Shown: in pieces, positions 1-7,917 of the stretch
Numbering within the stretch: position 1 is the first letter of the stretch
Layout: each line of letters opens with the position of its first letter
Source: a virus
DNA: 23,483 nucleotides
Virus record (IMG/VR): IMGVR_UViG_3300043409_001574
Coordinates: 1-23,483 of that record
Direction: 5' to 3' (one strand)
Notes under the pieces: generated by a model
The model's database searches: none
The model's input: only the letters and a program-made list of their open reading frames with translations
What the model was told of the DNA's origin: nothing
Translations under genes and position numbers: made by a program

Positions 1-54
1 GATGTGAATTACGCAACAAACAAGGGCTTGGATACCGTAAAAGTTGGATTTTAA
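1..54 (+). CDS. 3' end of an unidentified gene (partial)
   Basis: An open frame enters from the left edge and reads 17 residues (ending DTVKVGF) before a TAA at 52-54. The next gene starts 76 nt later behind its own promoter-like sequence, so this is probably the last gene of an upstream transcription unit. The fragment is too short to recognise. It could also be a chance open frame at the edge, although its codons look like those of the neighbouring genes. Confidence 0.45.
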   Translation, partial: DVNYATNKGLDTVKVGF

Positions 55-70
55 AATAATTAAAATTTAT

Positions 71-102
71 CTTGATTGTTAAAATTTGTTATAGTAGATT
101 TG
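71..102 (+). promoter_or_regulatory. Bacteroidetes-type promoter before the first complete gene
   Basis: A TAGATTTG at 95-102 matches the TAnnTTTG -7 element of Bacteroidetes. A CTTG at 71-74 lies 20 nt upstream and is a one-mismatch -33 TTTG. The start codon of the next gene is 28 nt downstream of the -7 box. The near-consensus sequence and sensible position support it, but no regulator site is visible. Confidence 0.5.
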
Positions 103-130
103 TGGAAGTTAAACTTTAAAAATAAATCAA

Positions 131-952
131 ATGGAAAAGATTAAAGCTAGTGAGGTGTTAAAAGGTTTTGCATATTGGGCAATTGATAAAGATGGTCATG
201 CTAGAATTCATACTCGAATGCCTTCAATTGCAGGGGATTGCTGGAGAATAGAAGATTTTAATCCAAAGCTAGACAACGTATATACTGTCGATGTACTTAC
301 TGTTCCGATAACAAACTGGCAAAACTCCCTTCGTGAAATTGATTTTTCAGAGGACTTTGCGGAGGAAAGATTAAGCCTAGTTAATTATATTTCGTCTTAT
401 CTTGCAAAAGAATTAAGCCTAAGAGATTACAATAGAATCAAAGGCTTTTTTGAAGAAATGGAAAAGCCTAAATTCTTTGATTGTTCGCCACCTGATTATG
501 CTAATATATTTAAGTCAGGTAGAATTACGGCAGGTGGGATTACAACAGAAAACCAACAAGACCAGATTGAAAACAAATCAATCTTCCAAGAAGGCGACAC
601 GGTTCACGTTTTATCATACTCCAATCAAGGAGAATTGGGCGTATCTACCCAAGGAGTCGTAGGGGCTATTAAATCAAATTCATTCATTGCCGTAGAAATA
701 GTAAACGGTATTGAAGAAATTCATGAAGAAAAAAATATCTCCTTTACGCCTTTTAGTATTCACGAGGCTGGTTTTAGTCAGGTTCGACCTACTAAAAAAG
801 GCAGTTGGGGTTGGTTTTGGGATAATGACGATGATGCAGATGACGGATATAGGTACTCTATGTTTGAGTGTGTTGATGGGAAAAGATTTATGAACACAAA
901 TGGAATGTGTTACGACAACTTCTCACTCAAAAATCCTGTACAACATTGCTAA
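131..952 (+). CDS. Phage protein of unknown function, 273 aa
   Basis: I do not recognise this protein. It is soluble, without signal peptide or membrane segment. The C-terminal part has a tryptophan-rich segment (GSWGWFWDNDDD, about residues 226-237) followed by a cysteine-containing tail. The middle part (about 150-200) is rich in beta-type residues and could be a small barrel, which is only an impression. The ATG at 131 is the first in frame and is preceded by a TTAAACTTTAAAA stretch resembling the pre-start element of several other genes here. It overlaps the start of the RuvC-like gene by up to 46 nt, which suggests co-transcription. Confidence 0.7.
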   Translation: MEKIKASEVLKGFAYWAIDKDGHARIHTRMPSIAGDCWRIEDFNPKLDNVYTVDVLTVPITNWQNSLREIDFSEDFAEERLSLVNYISSYLAKELSLRDYNRIKGFFEEMEKPKFFDCSPPDYANIFKSGRITAGGITTENQQDQIENKSIFQEGDTVHVLSYSNQGELGVSTQGVVGAIKSNSFIAVEIVNGIEEIHEEKNISFTPFSIHEAGFSQVRPTKKGSWGWFWDNDDDADDGYRYSMFECVDGKRFMNTNGMCYDNFSLKNPVQHC

Positions 953-1434
953 AAGCCATCCTAACAATAGACCCCGACGTTAAAAAGTCGGGGTTTTGCC
1001 TAAAGGTTCAAAACGAGCCTTTAGTTTTCGGTTCAGCAGACATTAGGGGACTTTTAGGTATTATCCACGAACTCAAAGAACTACAAGCCAAAGAATACAC
1101 GGTTAATGTAGTTATAGAATCATCTTGGTTAGTAAATAAATCCAATTGGAGAACGAACAATACAGGAAAATCCAAAGAGTATTACGCAAGTCAATCACTA
1201 GATACAGGCAGAAACCAAGGAATAGGTATGGCAATCGTTCAATTATTCAAGGCTTACGGTTTTGACGTTGAAGAGTTAAAACCACTATCTAAGCCGAAAG
1301 GATGGAAAGTTAATGGCACTTGGACACCAACAGGAAGGCAGTTATTTTCTCGTTCAATTTTGGACGCTCGAATGAATGATGATTGTAGGGATGCTATTTA
1401 TATTATGTACTCAAAATTTGGACTTAATAATTAA
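907..1434 (+). CDS. RuvC-like Holliday junction resolvase (RNase H fold)
   Basis: Likely cuts branched DNA during phage recombination, or resolves branches before packaging. The acidic residues of the RuvC fold are in the right order. D22 lies in the first strand (LTIDPDVKKSGF). E71 follows a hydrophobic strand (NVVIESSW). A C-terminal helix carries DDCRDA, with D158/D159 and D162. A glycine-rich RNQGIGMAIV helix lies between, as in the family. At 175 aa it matches RuvC-type length. The GTG at 907 overlaps the previous gene by 46 nt. A TTG at 946, spanning that gene's stop, is an alternative start that keeps the whole fold. The family assignment rests on motif order only; another RNase H-like nuclease is possible. 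Confidence 0.7.
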   Translation: MLRQLLTQKSCTTLLKAILTIDPDVKKSGFCLKVQNEPLVFGSADIRGLLGIIHELKELQAKEYTVNVVIESSWLVNKSNWRTNNTGKSKEYYASQSLDTGRNQGIGMAIVQLFKAYGFDVEELKPLSKPKGWKVNGTWTPTGRQLFSRSILDARMNDDCRDAIYIMYSKFGLNN

Positions 1435-1436
1435 TC

Positions 1437-1703
1437 ATGGAAACTATAATTTCAGAAAAATACAAAGTAGGGGGATATGTATTTGAAGACAAAGATTTAG
1501 CCCTAAAATTAGATAAATTGCTTTCTGAGGGTAAGGGCAAAGTTATTTGTCCAGATTGTAAGGGTACCTGCGTGGTTGATAAGATAGAAAGCGGGTACCA
1601 TTACGAAAGCGATGGGATTGTTAGTCGTATAGTAAAGTCTGAGTGTAGTACTTGTAACGATGGAACTTTAACAAAAATAACGGAGGTTAGATATGTAAAA
1701 TGA
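1437..1703 (+). CDS. Small zinc-ribbon protein with DnaJ-like cysteine pairs
   Basis: An 88-residue protein with CPDCKGTC at about residues 38-45 and CSTC at about 70-73. These are two CxxC pairs about 30 residues apart, with the CxGxC arrangement seen in DnaJ-type zinc fingers. It probably binds one zinc ion; the role is unknown, and protein or nucleic-acid binding are both plausible. It starts 2 nt after the resolvase stop and shares a 4-nt ATGA overlap with the next gene, so all are likely translated from one message. No J domain is present, so it is not a true DnaJ. Confidence 0.65.
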   Translation: METIISEKYKVGGYVFEDKDLALKLDKLLSEGKGKVICPDCKGTCVVDKIESGYHYESDGIVSRIVKSECSTCNDGTLTKITEVRYVK

Positions 1704-1984
1704 AAGACCTAAAAAATAGGGAACAGGTAAGGAAATTTAAGCTAAAAATTAGACGGCTTAAATTGAAAAAGAAATCCATTGAGAATAAATACCCTCACAT
1801 AGATTTTATGGACGCAGGGATTAGGCAGGCATTTAGGGATTGGCAAGATACGACAAATAAGCTAGTTTACGCAGAGGTGGATTTAAAATACTGCTTCTTA
1901 GCTGATAAAGATAAAATGTGTAGTATTTGTAATTGTGATAAGTATAAATTAATTCCAAATTTTCATGAAAAACGGAAGTCTTAA
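1700..1984 (+). CDS. Small basic phage protein, unknown function, 94 aa
   Basis: Unrecognised. The N-terminal third is strongly basic and likely helical (many Lys and Arg in residues 1-30), suggesting nucleic-acid contact. The C-terminal part contains CSICNC, a possible metal-binding cluster. It begins inside the ATGA overlap with the zinc-ribbon gene and overlaps the next gene by 20 nt, so translation is probably coupled in both directions. There is no membrane segment. Confidence 0.65.
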   Translation: MKDLKNREQVRKFKLKIRRLKLKKKSIENKYPHIDFMDAGIRQAFRDWQDTTNKLVYAEVDLKYCFLADKDKMCSICNCDKYKLIPNFHEKRKS

Positions 1985-2267
1985 AGAGAAATTAGATCGT
2001 GCAAGTTTGCTATTAAACGTTTTGGTGAGAATTAAGAATAAAAACATGATACCTTGTGATAGGTATTACTATGTTTTAAAAATATACCAACAAGCAAGAA
2101 AAGATTACGAAGCAAGCAAAATCTCCAATCCATTAATAGCACAAAGTGTAAATAAAAAATGCTATTTCGACTATCCAGAATTAAAAGTAACATCTTCCAC
2201 TCACGAAAGATGGAAGAAACGAATAAACAAGGATGTTGACGATAAATTTTTTAACAGAAGGCTTTAA
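1965..2267 (+). CDS. Small basic phage protein, unknown function, 100 aa
   Basis: Unrecognised. It is basic and probably mostly helical, with a tyrosine-rich stretch (CDRYYYVLKIY, about 31-41) and a basic C-terminal end (KKRINKDVDDKFFNRRL). Its ATG lies 20 nt inside the preceding gene in another frame. It is the last gene of this overlapping group, since a 58-nt gap follows. Confidence 0.6.
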   Translation: MKNGSLKEKLDRASLLLNVLVRIKNKNMIPCDRYYYVLKIYQQARKDYEASKISNPLIAQSVNKKCYFDYPELKVTSSTHERWKKRINKDVDDKFFNRRL

Positions 2268-2302
2268 CCTGTAACAAATTTCACCCTTTTTAGTTACAAA
2301 TT

Positions 2303-2315
2303 TTCAACTTTTAAC
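2303..2315 (+). promoter_or_regulatory. Recurring pre-start element, copy at the 203-aa gene
   Basis: TTCAACTTTTAAC ends 10 nt before the ATG at 2326. Near-identical sequences stand at the same distance before the starts at 3688 and 10337, with a weaker version before 9125. No TAnnTTTG promoter is visible in this gap, so the element may itself aid transcription or ribosome binding. Confidence 0.45.
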
Positions 2316-2325
2316 AATCAAAACA

Positions 2326-2937
2326 ATGAGTAATCAAAACCAAGACGTAGTAACAATCCAAACATTAAGAAGAGATTCGGGAGTCTGTTTAAATCTCTTA
2401 GACAAAATCGTAAAAAGCCGAAACGATACGGCATCGGTGGCAAGGTACGGGAAAACCTTTTTCACTGAGGTTCAAAAGTGGATGCGTGGAGTCGCTGATA
2501 AAGAGTATAGAGATAGATTCGAGCAAGATTTAATTATGTTGTTATCCACTACTCAGCAACTTATTTTGGTAGCCGATCAAGTAAACCAGAATAGTGACAT
2601 TTTCAAGCAGGAATTTAAGGCGGCTTTGAAAAATATGTCTCGTGAGTCCGAAAAGTCTATGAATAAGTTTTATAGGCTTCACGCCCAAAAAGGTACTAAG
2701 TATGAAAACCCGAAAACAATTGAAACGTCTGAGGGTGTTCTGGAAGTTCCCGACGTTGATATGAGTTCTCAGTACATTAATGAACAGGTAGATGGAACTA
2801 TCAGGATTTACGAGCAGTCTGTCAAAATCTCCTTTTTGCTTAACGAGATGGAAGAAGAAAGACAAGAAGGGTATTTTAAGGAATTAGATATTTTAAACGC
2901 TAAATATTTTAAGAATGAAATCACAGGCACATATTAA
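2326..2937 (+). CDS. Phage protein of unknown function, 203 aa, mostly helical
   Basis: I do not recognise a family. The sequence is charged and rich in helix-forming residues, with a probable coiled coil near the C-terminus (about residues 155-195, rich in Glu, Leu and Lys). There is no signal peptide or membrane helix. It begins after a 58-nt gap that carries the recurring pre-start element, so it may head a new translation unit. Its end overlaps the next gene by 23 nt. Its place in a row of small genes ahead of the packaging module suggests an early or accessory role, but that is inference. Confidence 0.65.
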   Translation: MSNQNQDVVTIQTLRRDSGVCLNLLDKIVKSRNDTASVARYGKTFFTEVQKWMRGVADKEYRDRFEQDLIMLLSTTQQLILVADQVNQNSDIFKQEFKAALKNMSRESEKSMNKFYRLHAQKGTKYENPKTIETSEGVLEVPDVDMSSQYINEQVDGTIRIYEQSVKISFLLNEMEEERQEGYFKELDILNAKYFKNEITGTY

Positions 2938-3172
2938 AAACCTGATCACGCTAATTGATTTGAGATTAGCAAGAAATCAGGATGCACCCGAAACCGTAAA
3001 AGAGGGCTTTGTTTTGTTCAAAGAGTGCCTTTTGTCGGAAAGTGAAGACCATGAGCCAATAATCATTAAGGGTAACTCCGAGCGGTCAAGGGCTATTGCT
3101 TCTTTGGCATTGGATTGGATGCAGGGGATTGTATCACGTGATTCTGATATTTTGGGGATTATTGGTAAATAA
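2915..3172 (+). CDS. Small phage protein, unknown function, 85 aa
   Basis: Unrecognised. A soluble protein with a likely helical N-terminus and C-terminus and an acidic centre (ESEDHEP). It overlaps the 203-aa gene by 23 nt and ends 80 nt before the next start, so it closes this pair. A perfect inverted repeat lies in the gap after it. Confidence 0.55.
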   Translation: MKSQAHIKNLITLIDLRLARNQDAPETVKEGFVLFKECLLSESEDHEPIIIKGNSERSRAIASLALDWMQGIVSRDSDILGIIGK

Positions 3173-3206
3173 ATCAATTAGTTACAATCAATTTTTCAAT
3201 ATCATT

Positions 3207-3236
3207 TGTCCAGTTTTTTAGTGTAAAAACTGGACA
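3207..3236. repeat. Perfect 12-bp inverted repeat in an intergenic gap
   Basis: TGTCCAGTTTTT at 3207-3218 pairs perfectly with AAAAACTGGACA at 3225-3236 across a 6-nt loop. It lies between the stop at 3172 and the start at 3253. The sequence after it is TTTAACTAAC rather than an uninterrupted T run, so it is a poor terminator on the plus strand. It could be a protein-binding operator, an RNA stability hairpin or a weak terminator. Confidence 0.6.
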
Positions 3237-3252
3237 TTTAACTAACAATTAA

Positions 3253-3489
3253 ATGACTCAACAAGAAGAAAAGTACCGAATTAAAGAACGTTGTGAAAGT
3301 GACGTTAAAAAATACGGGTCGATCGAAAATGCTATCAAATCCATAAGTGAAGAACTTGAAAAGATGGAATCGTCTTGGAGTAAATTTTCTAGTGACTGCA
3401 TGGGTCATGGAATAACTTGCAATAGATTAAAATTAAGATACTTAACCGAACAATCAAATGGAAAAACAGAAAATAAAAATCCAAATTGA
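3253..3489 (+). CDS. Small phage protein, unknown function, 78 aa
   Basis: Unrecognised. A charged, probably helical protein (heptad-like Glu, Lys and Ile spacing over residues 20-40) with two cysteines near the C-terminus. The ATG at 3253 lies 16 nt after a perfect inverted repeat and behind TTTAACTAAC, which resembles the recurring pre-start element. It overlaps the next gene by 32 nt. Confidence 0.55.
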   Translation: MTQQEEKYRIKERCESDVKKYGSIENAIKSISEELEKMESSWSKFSSDCMGHGITCNRLKLRYLTEQSNGKTENKNPN

Positions 3490-3664
3490 AAAAGGGAAAT
3501 GCGATAATTGCAAGCTATTAGGGATATACAGAACTGGGTCAGACGAATACCCTCAATATGCATCAATACCATATTGTAAGAAAGGACACTGGGAGGAAGG
3601 GGATATTATTGATACTGTCAAAAAAGACCCTTGGGAAGATTGTAAAGACTTTGAGCAAAAATAG
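3458..3664 (+). CDS. Small cysteine-motif protein, possible zinc binder, 68 aa
   Basis: A 68-residue protein with CDNC at about 15-18, a further Cys-Lys-Lys-Gly-His (CKKGH) at about 40-44, and a Cys near the C-terminus (WEDCKDFE). The spacing fits a small metal-binding fold, and short proteins of this look (C-terminal DCxDFE) recur in phages with no known role. It starts within the previous gene in another frame. I cannot name the family. Confidence 0.6.
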   Translation: MEKQKIKIQIEKGKCDNCKLLGIYRTGSDEYPQYASIPYCKKGHWEEGDIIDTVKKDPWEDCKDFEQK

Positions 3665-3678
3665 GTTTAACTTTTAAC
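3665..3678 (+). promoter_or_regulatory. Recurring pre-start element, copy at the 64-aa gene
   Basis: GTTTAACTTTTAAC ends 9 nt before the ATG at 3688. The same 14 bases occur at 10313-10326 before another start, and a near copy is at 2303-2315. Confidence 0.5.
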
Positions 3679-3687
3679 TAATTTATT

Positions 3688-3882
3688 ATGAGGTATTTTA
3701 ATGTAACACTACAAATAGAAAATGCAGTAGTCGAGGCAACGGTAAAGATAAAAAGCCTTAATAGAAAAGAAATAATAGAGGGCGTTAACTTTCACCATCC
3801 AGCCCTAAACCTTCTAAGGGCAGTAATTATACATCTTTACGAGTTTAAAGACGAAGAAGAGGCAAGCAATTTTCTTTTATAA
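3688..3882 (+). CDS. Small phage protein, unknown function, 64 aa
   Basis: Unrecognised. A compact soluble protein with an N-terminal beta-type stretch (FNVTLQI) and a helical second half. It is the last gene of the left plus-strand block. Its stop codon forms the base of the following bidirectional terminator. The start is supported by the recurring element just upstream. Confidence 0.6.
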   Translation: MRYFNVTLQIENAVVEATVKIKSLNRKEIIEGVNFHHPALNLLRAVIIHLYEFKDEEEASNFLL

Positions 3883-3923
3883 CAAAAACCCCTGTTAGCC
3901 ACAAACTAACAGGGGTTTTTGTT
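3881..3923. terminator. Bidirectional rho-independent terminator between convergent genes
   Basis: A stem of at least 17 bp, ACAAAAACCCCTGTTAG (3882-3898) with CTAACAGGGGTTTTTGT (3906-3922), with a 7-nt loop. It has T runs on both strands, so it can stop the plus-strand genes on its left and the minus-strand portal gene on its right. The CCTGTTAG/CTAACAGG core recurs in the terminator at 10642-10678. Confidence 0.92.
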
Positions 3924-5276
3924 TTACATTGCAATAGGAATACTACTTTCCTCCTCAATTCTTAATAGTTCCGCTTCTGGATTATCGGTTTTCCCTAAAT
4001 CCTTGATAGCGGTCAGTGTTGACATGATTTGTTTTCCACCCGTGGCAGTTGTTAATTTCTCAATATGTCCCATTTCATCATCTATCATAAACGGACGCAT
4101 TTCAAAGGATGGTTTTAGTTTCAAGTAATCAGCTTTTTGAGAAATTTTACTCAGTAACGCCTTAACAATAGAAGCTCTCCGCTCAAACCACGAATTATAA
4201 ATTAAAGACCTATCTAAAACTACCTTTAAGTGAGAATCGGTAAATAGCAGTTTTAGGGCTATTCCCGTGACATTGCCGATACCTTTTACCGAATCAAAAG
4301 AAACGTCGGACGTTTGGGTAAAGGTGTTGATAATCTTAAAATGAGTCTCAATTTCTAATTTTACCGATTCACTAGCTTGATTCCAAGAAAGATAATTTAC
4401 CTCCGCATTTTCACCAATTTGAATGATATTCGATTGTTCGCCCTTTTTCCCGATACTTACTAGATCGCCCTTAACTACTACGGAAGGCGAAGCATGGTAA
4501 TCATTGCAATCAGCAAAATTAGAAAGTAAGTACTCCAAACGTCTAATCGAGTATTCAACATCCTTAAATTCGGTTTGTTCCTGATTAATATAAACAATCG
4601 GAATTTTTTCAAGCAGGTTCGGAATTTCTGAAATTAACGTTAATTCCTGTTTGTTTTGCACAAACTTATAAATCAAACTTTCCGTGTAAATATCAAAATG
4701 CGTAACCTCCAAGCTATTAACCTTTCTTACATATTCCCTACCGAACGCTATCATGTCCCCAAACTCGTCAAAAACGGGGTAAAGTTTATTATTCTTTGGG
4801 GACAAAACCGAACATCTAAATTTTGCTTTTGCTTGAAAATCCACGTAATCAATACTATCTTTTGTTTCTAACACATACCATAATTCAGCAGTTTCTGTGT
4901 AGGATTTCAACGCTATACACATTTCAACGTCAACGCTCGAATATTTCGCTAAATCAAGCGCGGACTTAAAGGCTTCAATTTTTGTATCAGTCGTTTCTTT
5001 TTGAGATTCAGACCACAAAACAGGATTTCCAAAAGCAAAAGCAACGGCATTTTTTATGATTCGTTCTTGAAAGGGAATAGGTACTCTCCCCACCTTTACA
5101 ACTTCACCGTTTACTATCTTGTCTTGCCTAATGCTTTTGTCCGAAACATCATGCTGAGTAATGTCTAATTGCTTGTTAATTGTAGCAACGTCAGGCAATG
5201 AGCCGACACGGTTGTTTTTAATCCAATCGAGTTGTTTGATATAATCGGTTTGACCCGTAATTTCTTCTAATGTCAT
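3924..5276 (-). CDS. Portal protein (SPP1 gp6-like)
   Basis: Forms the dodecameric ring at one vertex of the capsid through which DNA is packaged and ejected, and to which the head-tail connector binds. The 450-aa length, the N-terminal region with VPIPFQERIIKNAVAFAFGNPV (about residues 65-86), the beta-rich stem region and the helical C-terminal third fit the SPP1 gp6-type portal family. It starts 2 nt after the terminase large subunit stop on the minus strand, the expected terminase-to-portal order. It is the last gene of the packaging operon and ends in the bidirectional terminator. No Mu gpF-type head morphogenesis gene follows it. The family call is from recognition of the sequence pattern, not a profile search. 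Confidence 0.85.
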   Translation of the reverse strand: MTLEEITGQTDYIKQLDWIKNNRVGSLPDVATINKQLDITQHDVSDKSIRQDKIVNGEVVKVGRVPIPFQERIIKNAVAFAFGNPVLWSESQKETTDTKIEAFKSALDLAKYSSVDVEMCIALKSYTETAELWYVLETKDSIDYVDFQAKAKFRCSVLSPKNNKLYPVFDEFGDMIAFGREYVRKVNSLEVTHFDIYTESLIYKFVQNKQELTLISEIPNLLEKIPIVYINQEQTEFKDVEYSIRRLEYLLSNFADCNDYHASPSVVVKGDLVSIGKKGEQSNIIQIGENAEVNYLSWNQASESVKLEIETHFKIINTFTQTSDVSFDSVKGIGNVTGIALKLLFTDSHLKVVLDRSLIYNSWFERRASIVKALLSKISQKADYLKLKPSFEMRPFMIDDEMGHIEKLTTATGGKQIMSTLTAIKDLGKTDNPEAELLRIEEESSIPIAM

Positions 5277-5278
5277 CT

Positions 5279-6769
5279 TTAAAAAAATGCTTGTTTAAGT
5301 TTATCGTTAGGAATAACCGTTTTGTATTTTAACTTTTTGGCAATGGCATAGACCAGAATATCCACGTACTCGTCATGTTTCTTGTTAGGGAATCCGCAAA
5401 CCTCCTCCTCGAAATCATCATTCCAAGCCCCTTCTACTAAAAACACCCTGCCAGATTCAATAATTGCCGCTTTGCTTTCTAATCTTGCTTGTTTACTTTG
5501 TTTAATTAATTCCCTTTCAGATTCTGGACTGTTTGAACTTGGATAAGCCTGTACGTTTAAGCCAGTTTCGTATTTTATCGTTTGCACCGCACTAATACCG
5601 CTTGCTTTTGGTTCAATGTTAATCGTGCTTTCAGGTGTGTAATAATTAGATAAGGCAAACGAAGGAATAAACTTGACTAATGCAGGCATTGCCATTCTAA
5701 CTTTTTCAACATTGTAAATGTACAGGTTATTGTTAATTTCGCAAAAAGAACCTATACCTGTCGGGTCATTATCTAATTCCTCAGTATAGGCAGTATCGGC
5801 AAAAAAATCAAACGGTCTTTTTCCTCTAAGCATCATAAAATCATACTTAGATATTTTTTTCATCCATCCTTTTTTAATAATATTACCACCTTCGGCAGTA
5901 GGACTTTGGCTGAACTGATTGGAATAACCACGGCTACCCAAATCGACCTTCATTTCTTCGAGTACTTCAAGATTGAGCCTGTTTGTGTCTAACAGTCCAT
6001 CAACATAGAATTCTTTGTACTGTTCGGTAGTTAATTCCGACAATTCCGCAGGTAAACAAACGTGTCGTAATTTCTCCTTTTTTCGACTTAATAGAAAGCC
6101 CGTCGGGTCATTCTCATTAAGTCGTTGCATAATCAAAATAGTAGGAGTAACCGCCTTGTTTGTTTTACGGGTCGGCAAGGTGCTTTTAAAAAAATGATTA
6201 GCCGTTTCTAGTCCTGATTCAGACGCAGCCATTTTCGGATTCAATGGATCATCGACTTTTAATATATCAAAGTGCTTTGAAGTTAACGTACCGCCAACCG
6301 TAAAAGCATAAAAAGCACCGTTTGCCGTTGTTTTGAATGCGTGCTTTGTGTCTTGCCCTTTTCTTATTGAAACGTCAGGAAAGTATTTTTTAAACTTTTC
6401 GCAATGCACTAATACTCTAATCTTATCGGCAATGTCTTTGATAGCATCGTCAGAATACGAACCAACGGCAGTACGAACAGAAGGCTTACAGGCAAATTCC
6501 CAAGCCGTCGCCATAATTGAAACCAATGTCGTCTTTGAAGTGCCAGGGGGAACGTTGATAATTAGGTCATTCTTTTTTACTTCACCTTTTAACGCTTTTC
6601 CCGAAACATCTTGCACCTCATCACACAAAACCTTCATGTGCCAGTTCCATTCCAGCTTGTCGGCAATGATAACGTCCCAAAACTCCATAGCAAAAAACCA
6701 GAGATGCCTTTTACAATACTCCGCTTTTACTTTGTCTATGTCGATATTAGGTAGTCTTGGTGCTTGCAT
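5279..6769 (-). CDS. Terminase large subunit (packaging ATPase and nuclease)
   Basis: Drives DNA into the prohead and cuts the concatemer. The N-terminal ATPase has a Walker A-like NVPPGTSKTT (residues 72-81) and a Walker B ILKVDDP (169-175). A motif III-like TILIMQRLN follows near 210-218. The junction SQSPTAEGGNIIKKGW (288-302) leads into the C-terminal RNase H-type nuclease. There FFADTA gives catalytic D325, IEPKASG supplies a likely second acidic residue, and DEYVDILVYA near the end a third. The 496-aa length is normal. The ATG at 6769 lies 23 nt inside the small subunit gene, suggesting coupled translation. Confidence is high because both domains are complete. Confidence 0.96.
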   Translation of the reverse strand: MQAPRLPNIDIDKVKAEYCKRHLWFFAMEFWDVIIADKLEWNWHMKVLCDEVQDVSGKALKGEVKKNDLIINVPPGTSKTTLVSIMATAWEFACKPSVRTAVGSYSDDAIKDIADKIRVLVHCEKFKKYFPDVSIRKGQDTKHAFKTTANGAFYAFTVGGTLTSKHFDILKVDDPLNPKMAASESGLETANHFFKSTLPTRKTNKAVTPTILIMQRLNENDPTGFLLSRKKEKLRHVCLPAELSELTTEQYKEFYVDGLLDTNRLNLEVLEEMKVDLGSRGYSNQFSQSPTAEGGNIIKKGWMKKISKYDFMMLRGKRPFDFFADTAYTEELDNDPTGIGSFCEINNNLYIYNVEKVRMAMPALVKFIPSFALSNYYTPESTINIEPKASGISAVQTIKYETGLNVQAYPSSNSPESERELIKQSKQARLESKAAIIESGRVFLVEGAWNDDFEEEVCGFPNKKHDEYVDILVYAIAKKLKYKTVIPNDKLKQAFF

Positions 6770-7349
6770 TAATTAATTCCTGTAATGTATTGTCGCTCAA
6801 TTTTGAGTATTCGATAATCGTTGTTTTGTTTTCGGTTTGGATTGCACCACCGTTAGAGCCTGTTAGCTCTTTTTTCTCAGGGCTGTATAAGCCTAATAAC
6901 TTTCTACGCTCGATTAAGTTAGCCCTAATTTCGGATATATACCTAACGTCTCCATAGTTGATTTCGGATTTTACCGCCTCCTCAATTTCCTTTGTTGTTA
7001 TCTTAGATGAATCGCCCTTTGATATTTCGCCTTTCTTTTTGCTTGACCTCAATTCTTGATCAAGTACCGATTTATCCCAAGCTATCCAAAGCTGTTTGAT
7101 TATATCGTCAATGATAGCTAGTTCTTTTTGTATTGCGTCGTCAACATTTTGGACTCTTTCTTCTTTCCATTGCTTTAGAAGCAATTGACAATCTAAAAAA
7201 ATAGTTTGCTTAGAATACGGTCTTTCTGGATTTAATCTGCTAGTTGCTTCCCTTGCTATTTCCGCATAAGAATACCCTCTTTTGTAGAGTTGCCCGACTA
7301 CTTCAAGTCTTGCTTCTTTGAGTTTATTTCTTTTTACGCTAACGTGCAT
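6747..7349 (-). CDS. Terminase small subunit-like protein
   Basis: Probably recognises phage DNA and recruits the large subunit. Residues 15-60 look like a helix-turn-helix DNA-binding region (YKRGYSYAEIAREATSRLN, then KQTIFLDCQ). The centre is helical and suits oligomerisation. ERRKLLGLYSPEKKEL (about residues 148-163) is a pattern I associate with small terminase subunits and related phage DNA-binding proteins. It lies directly upstream of the large subunit with a 23-nt overlap, the usual gene order. The sequence alone would leave some doubt; the context makes the call. Confidence 0.78.
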   Translation of the reverse strand: MHVSVKRNKLKEARLEVVGQLYKRGYSYAEIAREATSRLNPERPYSKQTIFLDCQLLLKQWKEERVQNVDDAIQKELAIIDDIIKQLWIAWDKSVLDQELRSSKKKGEISKGDSSKITTKEIEEAVKSEINYGDVRYISEIRANLIERRKLLGLYSPEKKELTGSNGGAIQTENKTTIIEYSKLSDNTLQELINASTKTT

Positions 7350-7368
7350 ATTTTTACGTATTTAAGTT

Positions 7369-7899
7369 TTATGATTTGTTAATTAATTGAATAAAAGCCG
7401 TATCTAGGTCTGAATTTAACCTTTGAAGTACCTGTTTAGCCTTTTCATAATCCGACTCACTCAAATTAAAAACCAATTTCTTTAATTTTTCGGGTCCTGG
7501 TTCTGGTTGTTCGATCATGTCGCTAACATCATCTATCCAAACATTAACGCCCCACTGATCAAGCAAAACAGAATCCCAATCGTTAGCCAATAAATCCCAG
7601 TCCCATTCACCGTTACTTACATTATCACGGATAATAATTTCACGCTCTTTTTGTTCGGTAAGTCCTTCAATTAAGTGTGTTGGTACTTCGGTTAATCCCA
7701 ACGCCTTACTTGCTTCATAACGCTGATTTCCGCCCAATACTACTAATTTTCCCGTACGGTTCGATAAAATCAATGGTCTAGCTTCAAAAAAATCTGGATT
7801 ATCCCGTATTGACTGCATTAACTTTGCCATGTCAATATCCTTAATCGTTCTAGGATTATTCTCTAGCTTATGCAGCTCACTTAATTTTCTGTATTCCAT
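7369..7899 (-). CDS. ParB/Srx-type domain protein upstream of terminase
   Basis: The N-terminal half carries the ParB N-terminal fold: NNPRTI (14-19), an acidic/aromatic segment, and the signature GGNQRYEASKALG (56-68). The second half has no obvious DNA-binding helix-turn-helix, so it is not a full partition ParB. Such proteins beside phage terminases may act in DNA recognition or modification, but their roles are poorly defined. The ATG at 7899 (176 aa) is preferred. A TTG at 7920 would add seven residues but lies within a likely -7 promoter box. The gene is 19 nt upstream of the small terminase gene and probably heads the packaging operon. Confidence 0.8.
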   Translation of the reverse strand: MEYRKLSELHKLENNPRTIKDIDMAKLMQSIRDNPDFFEARPLILSNRTGKLVVLGGNQRYEASKALGLTEVPTHLIEGLTEQKEREIIIRDNVSNGEWDWDLLANDWDSVLLDQWGVNVWIDDVSDMIEQPEPGPEKLKKLVFNLSESDYEKAKQVLQRLNSDLDTAFIQLINKS

Positions 7900-7917
7900 T
7901 ATATCAACTTTTTGAAA

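Noticed and set aside
6333-6776. A 147-aa open frame antisense to the terminase large subunit
   Set aside because: The minus-strand terminase is certain and complete; this frame has no family features and is a mirror of its codon pattern. The same applies to the antisense frames in the tape measure gene.
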